Translations under genes and position numbers: made by a program
Assembly: GCA_030151165.1 (NCBI GenBank)
Contig: JASLEM010000471.1
Coordinates: 1-11,884, forward strand
Length of the DNA stretch: 11,884 nt
From: Burkholderiaceae bacterium
GTDB taxonomy: Bacteria > Pseudomonadota > Gammaproteobacteria > Burkholderiales > Burkholderiaceae
Reading direction: 5' to 3'
In this document: positions 7,071-11,884 of the stretch, piece after piece
Numbering within the stretch: the first letter of the stretch is position 1
How the letters are laid out: each line of letters starts with the position of its first letter
Notes under the pieces: generated by a model
Seen by the model: only the letters and a program-made list of their open reading frames with translations
What the model was told of the DNA's origin: nothing
Database searches by the model: none

Positions 7071-7091
7071 TCCGAATTAAATTCGGCGGAC
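7066..7091. promoter_or_regulatory. Dyad symmetry: operator candidate or mdc-operon 3' hairpin
   Basis: The core CCGAATTAAATTCGG (7072-7086) is a perfect 15-bp dyad with an unpaired central A. Outer arms GTCC (7066-7069) and GGAC (7088-7091) extend it with small asymmetric spacers. As DNA it sits over and just upstream of the -35 box of the ABC promoter, a usual place for a repressor or activator dimer. As RNA from the malonate operon it forms a 6-bp stem with a 3-nt loop plus a 4-bp outer stem about 70-90 nt after the mdcH stop, but it is followed only by GTTTGG, not a U-run, so it would be a poor intrinsic terminator. I favour the operator reading. Confidence 0.5.
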
Positions 7092-7157
7092 GACGCGAGC
7101 CGGGCGAGTCGCCGTGAATTTGCACGGTTCGCCGCGGCGGCACCGCTCAGGCGCCGA

Positions 7158-8078
7158 TCACGCGTCGCGCGCCCGCTCGACCCAGCGCCAGGCGTCCGCC
7201 GGGCTCGCGAAGTCCTCGCACGATCGCACCGGCGTGCGCGGATGGCGGTCGCGCCACAGGCGGGCGAGCGTGGTGCCGGGGCCGACCTCCAGCACGCAGT
7301 CGGGCCGGCGTTCGGCGACGGTGTCCATGCACTCGTCCCACCGCACGGTGGACGCGACCTGCTCGGCCAGCGCCTGCCGCACCTGGGCGACATCGCGCAC
7401 GACCGCGCCACGGCTGCCGGCGATCCACGGCACGCGCGGCGGCTGCCAGTCGAGTTCGGCGAGCGCATCGTGCAGGGCCGGCACCGCGGCGCGCATCGCG
7501 CTCGTGTGCGACGCGACGCGCACGCCCAGCGGCGTGGCCTTCGCGCCACGGCCCTGCAGGTGGCGCGACGCCGCGTCGAGATGCGCCGGCGTGCCGCCGA
7601 CGACGCAGCGCTCCGGCCCGATGCGGATCGCGACCTCGAGCTGCCAGCGCGCGCAGGCGTCGGCGAGGTCGGCGGCCGACACGCCCGACAACGCGAGCAA
7701 AGTGCCCTCGTTCGCGGCGGCGCAGTCGTCCATCGCCATCGCGCGGCGCGTGGCGAGCGTGAACGCGGCGCGCTCGTCGAGCAGCCCGGCCGCGACGCAG
7801 GCCGCGACCTCGCCGACGCTGTAGCCCGCCACGGCGACGACACGCGGCAGGCCCGGCGCGAGCGTCGCCCATGCCGCCACGCTCGCGCCGGTCACGAGCG
7901 GCTGCGCGACGCGGTTGGCCTGCGCCCAGGCGTCGTCCTTCAAGCGCGCGCGCCAGTCGTCGCCGAGCGTGGCGGCGAGGCGCACTAGCATCGGCAACGC
8001 GGGCGGGCTGGATTCGAGCCAGGGCAGCATGCCGTCGTGCTGCGTGCCCTGACCCGGGAACAGCAGGGCGACGGTCAT
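7158..8078 (-). CDS. mdcH: Malonyl-CoA:ACP transacylase of malonate decarboxylase, MdcH (epsilon subunit)
   Basis: A 306-residue FabD-like acyltransferase. It moves malonyl from malonyl-CoA to the prosthetic thiol of MdcC, priming the decarboxylase. The FabD hallmarks are all visible: LFPGQGTQ (6-13), VAQP (57-60), the nucleophile elbow GYSVGE with Ser87, the carboxylate-binding Arg in RRAMAM (Arg111 or Arg112), catalytic His191 in ASHTSAM, and the C-terminal EVGPGTTL. GYSVGE in place of GHSLGE is usual for MdcH and helps to separate it from FabD. The ATG overlaps the mdcB stop (ATGA at 8075-8078), so it is translationally coupled. It is the last gene of the operon; about 300 bp of non-coding DNA follow. 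Confidence 0.95.
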   Translation of the reverse strand: MTVALLFPGQGTQHDGMLPWLESSPPALPMLVRLAATLGDDWRARLKDDAWAQANRVAQPLVTGASVAAWATLAPGLPRVVAVAGYSVGEVAACVAAGLLDERAAFTLATRRAMAMDDCAAANEGTLLALSGVSAADLADACARWQLEVAIRIGPERCVVGGTPAHLDAASRHLQGRGAKATPLGVRVASHTSAMRAAVPALHDALAELDWQPPRVPWIAGSRGAVVRDVAQVRQALAEQVASTVRWDECMDTVAERRPDCVLEVGPGTTLARLWRDRHPRTPVRSCEDFASPADAWRWVERARDA

Positions 8079-8959
8079 GACGCCGCTGACGCCGATCGTT
8101 CGACGCGCTCCATCCAGCAGGCCGCGGCGAGCAGGTCGGCCGAGCCGCCGGGCGAGAGGCGGCGCGCGACGAAGACGGCATGCAGCGCGCGCGCACGATC
8201 GACCGCGTCGTCGCGCAGGCCGCCGCCGTCGGCGAGGAACTCGCGCGCGCGGGATTGCGCGTCGCGCAGCCCGCGCAGGCCGCCGCGGTGCACGAGGTTG
8301 GTGTCGTCGAGGAACGCCATCGCCGTGAACAGCGCGTGCAGCTTCGCGCGGCGATCGCTCGCGCCCGCCGCGCGCGCGGCGCGCAAGGCCGGCACGACGT
8401 GGTCGAACAACGTCGGCAGGCCGAGCGCGGCCTCGTCGGCGGCCGCGCGCAGGCCATGCAGGCGCGCGGCGCACGAGCCGTTCGACCCGGTGTGCCGGCG
8501 TGCACGCTGCGCGAGCGCGGCGCCCCATCGATCGCGCAGCAGCGCGCGCACGTTCGAGCTCGTGCACGCCACGCCTTCGGCGCGCGCGGCGCCGGCGGCA
8601 GCGCACAGCAAGCCCAGCGAGAAGATCGCGCCGCGGTGCGTGTTGATGCCCTGCGTCGCGCGCAGCATGCGCGTCTCCGCCACGATGCCCGCGGCCTCCA
8701 GCGCCGCGAACGGCGCGCCCGCAGCGCCGAGCGCGGTGACCTGCGGAAAGAAGCGGCGCAGCGCGAACAGGCTGCGCAGGAAGGTGCCGGCGTGCATGTC
8801 CGCGTGGCTGCCGTTGTCGGCGAAGGAGACCAGCCCCGGCTTCGGCGCCAGCGCGAGTTCGTCGTACAGCGACACCGTCGCCGCGCGGCCGATCGCGATG
8901 TCGAACGAGGACGGCCGCGCGTGGGCATCGACCTCGATCGAGACGGCGACGTTCGTCAC
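8075..8959 (-). CDS. mdcB: Triphosphoribosyl-dephospho-CoA synthase MdcB (CitG family)
   Basis: A 294-residue CitG/MdcB-family enzyme. It joins ATP and 3'-dephospho-CoA to give 2'-(5''-triphosphoribosyl)-3'-dephospho-CoA, the precursor of the carrier-protein prosthetic group. The signature LALAPKPGLVSFADNGSHADM, split around residues 36-56, followed by HAGTFLRSLFALRRFF is the conserved N-terminal block. The downstream segments ATQGINTHRGAIFSLGLL and AMAFLDDTNLVHRGG are also family-typical. The start is taken as GTG at 8957-8959, overlapping the mdcG stop as GTGA, with GAGG 7 nt upstream. The frame continues open far upstream but that part is a shadow of mdcG and mdcE. Its location between mdcG and mdcH, rather than next to mdcA, differs from the order I recall for Pseudomonas and Klebsiella. 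Confidence 0.94.
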   Translation of the reverse strand: MTNVAVSIEVDAHARPSSFDIAIGRAATVSLYDELALAPKPGLVSFADNGSHADMHAGTFLRSLFALRRFFPQVTALGAAGAPFAALEAAGIVAETRMLRATQGINTHRGAIFSLGLLCAAAGAARAEGVACTSSNVRALLRDRWGAALAQRARRHTGSNGSCAARLHGLRAAADEAALGLPTLFDHVVPALRAARAAGASDRRAKLHALFTAMAFLDDTNLVHRGGLRGLRDAQSRAREFLADGGGLRDDAVDRARALHAVFVARRLSPGGSADLLAAACWMERVERSASAAS

Positions 8960-9603
8960 GTCGCGGCCTCGCGCGCGAGCAGCACGACTTCGCGCAGGCG
9001 CTTCACCAGCACGCGGTCCGCATGCCCCTGGCGGTATCGCCGCCACTCGCGCCACGCGACGGCGTCGCCATCGGCGAACAGCAGCTCGCCGTCCAGGCGC
9101 GGCCGGTCGATCTCCGACGTGGCGAGCACCGCGGAGACCGCATCGGCCCGGGCCGCGTCGTCGACCGGCAGCAGCAGGTCGACGTCCGACCCCTCGTGCA
9201 GGTAGGGCAGCCCGGTCAGGCACGCCCAACCGTGCCCGCCGTAGACGCGCGGCGCGCAACGCGCTCCGGCCAGTGCAGCGAGCAAGGCGCGCCAGGTCTC
9301 GCGAGCCGGCTCGTGCAGCAACGGCGTCACGCGGTCGGCCGAGGGGAATGCATCGACCGCCGCGATGTGAGACGGGTCGATCGCCAGCGACAGTCGCCGC
9401 CGACCGAACGTCGCCGGCGCGGGCAGCCCGACCGCGATGCGCGGATCGCCCTCCGGCAGGATCTGGCGCGTGACGACCAGCGGCAGGTCGCGGCCCGCCC
9501 ACAGCGCCAGGCAGGCACGCGCCCCGTCGTCGCGCTCCTCGCGCAGCGCGTGCGCCCAGCCGGCGGCCGACAGGCGCAGCAGCTGGTGTCGATGCAGCGC
9601 CAC
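8956..9603 (-). CDS. mdcG: Malonate decarboxylase holo-ACP synthase / phosphoribosyl-dephospho-CoA transferase MdcG
   Basis: A 215-residue nucleotidyltransferase. It transfers the phosphoribosyl-dephospho-CoA group made by MdcB onto a serine of MdcC. The first residues (VALHRHQLLRLS) match the usual MdcG beginning. The nucleotidyltransferase motif GSDVD lies at 138-142, with Asp140 and Asp142 as the likely metal ligands, inside the conserved block RVYGGHGWACLTGLPYLHEG. The start is a GTG at 9601-9603 with an unusually strong ribosome-binding site GAGGGGAG 5 nt upstream, which overlaps the mdcE stop. The frame is open further upstream but that stretch is the out-of-frame shadow of mdcE. The length is close to known MdcG proteins, and the stop overlaps mdcB by 4 nt. 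Confidence 0.93.
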   Translation of the reverse strand: MALHRHQLLRLSAAGWAHALREERDDGARACLALWAGRDLPLVVTRQILPEGDPRIAVGLPAPATFGRRRLSLAIDPSHIAAVDAFPSADRVTPLLHEPARETWRALLAALAGARCAPRVYGGHGWACLTGLPYLHEGSDVDLLLPVDDAARADAVSAVLATSEIDRPRLDGELLFADGDAVAWREWRRYRQGHADRVLVKRLREVVLLAREAAT

Positions 9604-9608
9604 CGCGG

Positions 9609-9616
9609 CTCCCCTC
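9609..9616 (-). promoter_or_regulatory. Strong ribosome binding site for the GTG-started mdcG
   Basis: GAGGGGAG on the minus strand, 5 nt from the GTG at 9603 and overlapping the mdcE TGA (9615-9617). It decides the mdcG start, which has no early ATG. Confidence 0.75.
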
Positions 9617-10316
9617 AATCGGCGGCGAGCACGCGTCGCACGACGTCGGCCGCCACGCGGCGCCCGCCGCGCTGCGCGCCTTCGACCGCGCGGCGATCCT
9701 CGACGTCGCGGTCGCTCAACGCGGCGCGCAGGCACGCCTTCAGGTCGCCCTCCCACAGTGCGCGCACGCCGCCCATCGCGACATAGTTCTCGACGCCCGG
9801 CGCGAAGACCGGGTTCGTCAGCGACAGCGATTCGAGCAGTTCTTCCGGCAGCTTCGTCACCCGCGCCATCGCGGGCACGCGCATCACGCGGATCTCGGCG
9901 CCGGGCAGCGCGTAGCAGGCATCGGCCATCAACCCGGACGTGATGAAGCCGCCGGACAGCGCCTGGTCGTACACGAGCCCGACGACCGGATGGCCGCGGC
10001 GCCGCGCGAGGTCGAGGCAGCCGCCGAGATGCGCCATCGCGCGGTGGATGCCCAGCAGTTCGTCGCGGCGGCGCAGCTTCTGGCCTTGCGTGTCGACCAG
10101 CAGCAGCAGCGGCCGGCCCGGCGCGGCGCGCATCACGTCGATGACGACGCGCGCCTGCGCCAGCGCGAGCTCGACGCCGACCGCGGCATGGTTCGTCGTG
10201 CCGACGACGGCGATCGGCTGGCCGTCGAGCTGGCCCGTGCCGCTCAGGAAGTCGCCGTCGGCCGTGACGGCATGGTCCGATCCGAAGAGGGTTTCGGCGA
10301 GGGTCGTCCAGTCCAT
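9615..10316 (-). CDS. mdcE: Biotin-independent malonate decarboxylase subunit gamma, MdcE
   Basis: A 233-residue crotonase/carboxyltransferase-fold subunit. With MdcD it decarboxylates malonyl-S-ACP to acetyl-S-ACP. Recognisable segments are VVGTTNHAAVG (37-47), the LLLVDTQGQ stretch (71-79), RRDELLGIHRAMAHL, and the oxyanion-hole loop LSGGFITSG (120-128), followed by the acidic ALPGAEIRVM region. The start ATG at 10314-10316 has GAGGTGAG 7 nt upstream. A GTG four codons earlier is possible but sits inside that ribosome-binding site. The gap to the mdcD stop is 13 nt. The protein seems somewhat shorter than the roughly 260 residues I associate with this subunit, with an Arg-rich C-terminal tail (207-230), yet the core is intact. 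Confidence 0.94.
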   Translation of the reverse strand: MDWTTLAETLFGSDHAVTADGDFLSGTGQLDGQPIAVVGTTNHAAVGVELALAQARVVIDVMRAAPGRPLLLLVDTQGQKLRRRDELLGIHRAMAHLGGCLDLARRRGHPVVGLVYDQALSGGFITSGLMADACYALPGAEIRVMRVPAMARVTKLPEELLESLSLTNPVFAPGVENYVAMGGVRALWEGDLKACLRAALSDRDVEDRRAVEGAQRGGRRVAADVVRRVLAAD

Positions 10317-10329
10317 GCTCCGTCTCACC

Positions 10330-11241
10330 TCAGGTCGACGCCGCGGGCAGCGCCGTCGACAGTTTCACGAGCGCGCAGGGCCGCAGCCGGCGCACGGCGC
10401 CGGCGTCGAGGTCGGGCACCGCGGCGGCGTCGGCCACGCCGAGCCGCTCCCACAGCGGCGTCGCGTCGTCCAGGTCGCCCGCGAGCTCGGTGCGCCAGCG
10501 CAGCCCGGCCTGTTCCTCCTCCAGCGCGGCGAGCGTCATCGGCCGGCGCACGTCCAGCGCGGCGATCGCGGCGGCGCGGAAGGCGGCGGGGTCGTCCTCG
10601 ACCAGCGCGTCGCAGTCGCCGCTCAGCCAGCGGTGCTTGCCGCCCGTCGTGCGCCACACGAGCGCGCGGTCGCGCGAATCGAACTCCGTCGCGCCGTACG
10701 AGGCCTCGATCACCTCGGGGCCGGACATCGCGTGTCGCGCGATGTCGCTCATCACGACGATGTCGGCGCAGCGCGCGACGATGCCCATGCCGCCGAAGCA
10801 GCCGTTGGCGCCGCCGATCAGTACGGCCACGGGTATGCCGGCGGCGCGGACGTCCAGCAGCGCGCGCATCACTTCCGACACCGCGATCAGCCCGGCGTTC
10901 GCCTCGTGCAGGCGCACGCCGCCGGATTCCGCGAGCAGCATGACGGCGTCCGGCCTGTCTCGCAGCGCGCGCTGCAGCAGGCCGACGAGTTTGGCACCGT
11001 GCACCTCGCCGACGCCGCCGCCCATGAACTCGCCCTCCTGCGCCGCGACGAACACCGGGCGGCCGGCGAGCAGCGCGCGGCCGATCGCGACGCCGTCGTC
11101 GAAGGCCGCCGGCACGCCGAGCTGCGCGAGGTGCGGGCTCGTCACGCGCGCCGCCGGCGGCAGCCATTCGTGGAAGCTGCCGGCATCGAACACGACGGCG
11201 ATGCGCTCGCGCGCGGAGCATTCGGCGAAGCTGGGGCTCAT
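10330..11241 (-). CDS. mdcD: Biotin-independent malonate decarboxylase subunit beta, MdcD
   Basis: A 303-residue carboxyltransferase-fold subunit that pairs with MdcE to form the decarboxylase active site. It begins SFAECSARERIAVVFDAGSF, the usual N-terminus. Glycine-rich active-site segments are visible: EFMGGGVGEVHGAKL (71-85), LLAESGGVRLHEANAG (102-117) and the oxyanion loop IGGANGCFGGMGI (142-154), followed by SGPEVIEASYGATEFDSRD (173-191), which contains the conserved GPEVIE motif. The ATG at 11239-11241 overlaps the mdcC stop by 4 nt (ATGA), so the two should be coupled. The same frame is open for 65 more codons upstream, but that is the shadow of mdcC. Confidence 0.95.
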   Translation of the reverse strand: MSPSFAECSARERIAVVFDAGSFHEWLPPAARVTSPHLAQLGVPAAFDDGVAIGRALLAGRPVFVAAQEGEFMGGGVGEVHGAKLVGLLQRALRDRPDAVMLLAESGGVRLHEANAGLIAVSEVMRALLDVRAAGIPVAVLIGGANGCFGGMGIVARCADIVVMSDIARHAMSGPEVIEASYGATEFDSRDRALVWRTTGGKHRWLSGDCDALVEDDPAAFRAAAIAALDVRRPMTLAALEEEQAGLRWRTELAGDLDDATPLWERLGVADAAAVPDLDAGAVRRLRPCALVKLSTALPAAST

Positions 11242-11558
11242 GGTTGCGCTCCGGTGCCCGCGCGAAGCGACGACACCGCCTGGTCGAGCCGCAGGCTGAC
11301 GACGGCGGGCGTCGCGCCCATGTCGTTGATCGAGATGGCGAGGCCGGCCAGCGGATGGCGGTCGTGGAAGTCGCGCAACACGGCTTCCCACACGGGGCCG
11401 AAGCCGCGCGCCGAGGTGTCGATCGCGACGCGGCATCCCGCGTTCGCGTCCGGCTCGACGAGGATCTCGAGGTTGCCCGAGGCGACGACGCCCACCAACA
11501 CGGGCGCGAAGCGGCCGAGCGCGCGGCCGCCCGCGAAGTCGAAGTGGAGGGTTTCCAT
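11238..11558 (-). CDS. mdcC: Malonate decarboxylase acyl carrier protein MdcC (delta subunit)
   Basis: A 106-residue acyl carrier protein specific to malonate decarboxylase. The beginning METLHFDF and the ending block NDMGATPAVVSLRLDQA (84-100) are diagnostic. The prosthetic group, 2'-(5''-phosphoribosyl)-3'-dephospho-CoA, is attached in this family to a Ser close to the N-terminus; here this is Ser27 in VVASGNLEIL. The insertion before this serine (GRALGRFAPVL) resembles the family. The start is ambiguous: ATG at 11556-11558 gives METL, while ATG at 11565-11567 adds Met-Ala-Gly and has AGAGG 8 nt upstream. I chose METL by resemblance to known proteins. It follows the mdcA stop by about 20 nt and overlaps mdcD by 4 nt. 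Confidence 0.93.
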   Translation of the reverse strand: METLHFDFAGGRALGRFAPVLVGVVASGNLEILVEPDANAGCRVAIDTSARGFGPVWEAVLRDFHDRHPLAGLAISINDMGATPAVVSLRLDQAVSSLRAGTGAQP

Positions 11559-11578
11559 GCCGGCCATCCTGAATACCT

Positions 11579-11884
11579 CTACCAGTTGCGGTATCGACGC
11601 GGCGGCTGGTACAAGCCGCCCGACGCGCGCACCAGGTCGCGCATCGAGCGCGCGGCGAGCAGGTTGCGCGTCGCGTCGCGCGGGTCGATGCCGAGGTCGG
11701 CCGGACGGCGGATCACGCCGCGCGCGCGCAGCTTCTCCACCATCGCGCGGTCGCGCTTCAGGCCCGACGGCGTGAAGCCGGCGACGCCGCGGATCGCGTG
11801 CTCGCGCTCCTCGTCGTCGCGGCACAGCAGCAGGTTGGCGATGCCTTCCTCGGTGAGGATGTGCGTGACGTCGTCGCCGTAGAT
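11579..11884 (-). CDS. mdcA: Malonate decarboxylase subunit alpha MdcA, C-terminal 101 residues (5' part beyond window)
   Basis: The minus-strand frame is open from the right edge and ends with TAG at 11579-11581. The partial protein starts IYGDDVTHILTEEGIANLL, passes through REHAIRGVAGFTP and AARSMRDLVRASGG, and ends LYQPPRRYRNW, the usual MdcA C-terminus. The full protein (about 550 residues) is the acetyl-S-ACP:malonate ACP transferase, a CoA-transferase-like enzyme that exchanges acetate for malonate on MdcC. The frame was overlooked by any ATG-based search because its start lies outside the window. Because the operon reads leftward, this is the most upstream gene visible; the promoter, any regulator and possible transporter genes may lie beyond the right edge. 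Confidence 0.93.
   Translation of the reverse strand: MYGDDVTHILTEEGIANLLLCRDDEEREHAIRGVAGFTPSGLKRDRAMVEKLRARGVIRRPADLGIDPRDATRNLLAARSMRDLVRASGGLYQPPRRYRNW

Larger units (their letters stand above)
6843..7157. other. Intergenic region between the malonate decarboxylase operon and the sugar ABC operon
   Basis: This 315-bp stretch has no convincing gene on either strand. It contains the 3' flank of mdcH, a strong dyad at 7066-7091, a minus-strand promoter candidate (7042-7070), and a predicted leader of roughly 190 nt before the binding-protein gene with a 12-bp inverted repeat (6892-6903 with 6960-6971), a second small inverted repeat (6877-6894) and an 8-bp palindrome CCGTACGG (6944-6951). 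Locally it is AT-richer around 7041-7086 than anything else in the window, as expected for a promoter. Confidence 0.75.

Noticed and set aside
7112..7127. Small hairpin CCGTG-N6-CACGG after mdcH as an intrinsic terminator
   Set aside because: It has only a 5-bp stem with no following U-run on the minus strand. It is too weak to call.
5493..7988. An 831-codon plus-strand open frame crossing the ABC binding protein, the intergenic region and mdcH
   Set aside because: It is an Arg-rich, low-complexity translation, and it runs antisense through two recognised genes and a promoter region. It is explained by the scarcity of stop codons at high GC.
7147..8928. A 593-codon minus-strand open frame overlapping mdcB and mdcH
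   Set aside because: It is out of frame with two proteins that have complete family motifs, and its translation is Arg/Ala repeats.
9940..11775. Long plus-strand frames opposite mdcE, mdcD and mdcC
   Set aside because: Their translations are Arg/Ser/Thr-rich without any recognisable domain, and the minus-strand genes account for the coding signal.

Overview
The window is very GC-rich chromosomal DNA with dense, tightly packed genes and long spurious open frames on the opposite strand. The gene set (biotin-independent malonate decarboxylase, a periplasmic sugar-binding protein with a cleavable signal peptide, a class C-like lipoprotein hydrolase, and an AI-2E/PerM transporter with a long soluble tail) fits a Gram-negative proteobacterium. 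A betaproteobacterium (Burkholderiales) is most likely, with Xanthomonadales-type gammaproteobacteria as the alternative. This assignment is inferred from gene content and base composition only. I see no rRNA, tRNA, insertion sequence, phage gene or CRISPR array.

Left part (1-3766): the 3' end of a quinone oxidoreductase-type dehydrogenase runs rightward and meets, tail to tail with 7 bp between stops, a leftward 670-codon AI-2E family transporter. A 168-bp divergent spacer separates that gene from a rightward lipoprotein of the beta-lactamase/serine hydrolase family.

Middle part (3771-6842): a leftward three-gene operon encodes a carbohydrate-type ABC importer: binding protein, first permease, second permease. 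No ATPase gene is present, so the transporter probably borrows a shared MalK/UgpC-type ATPase or one encoded elsewhere. The 315-bp gap upstream (6843-7157) holds the best promoter candidate in the window, a strong dyad touching its -35 box, and a long leader with inverted repeats.

Right part (7158-11884): a leftward malonate decarboxylase operon, cut at its 5' end by the window edge, reads mdcA (C-terminal part), mdcC, mdcD, mdcE, mdcG, mdcB, mdcH. MdcA/C/D/E form the decarboxylase. MdcB makes the triphosphoribosyl-dephospho-CoA precursor, MdcG attaches it to the acyl carrier protein MdcC, and MdcH loads it from malonyl-CoA. MdcA then swaps malonate for acetate on the carrier, and MdcD/MdcE decarboxylate malonyl-S-ACP to acetyl-S-ACP. 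Gene junctions are 4-nt overlaps or gaps of 11-20 nt. No malonate permease or regulator gene is inside the window.

Nothing here looks like a wholly new system. The points most worth a second look are the uncharacterised soluble tail of the AI-2E transporter, the ATPase-less sugar importer with its dyad-marked promoter, and the position of mdcB in the malonate operon.
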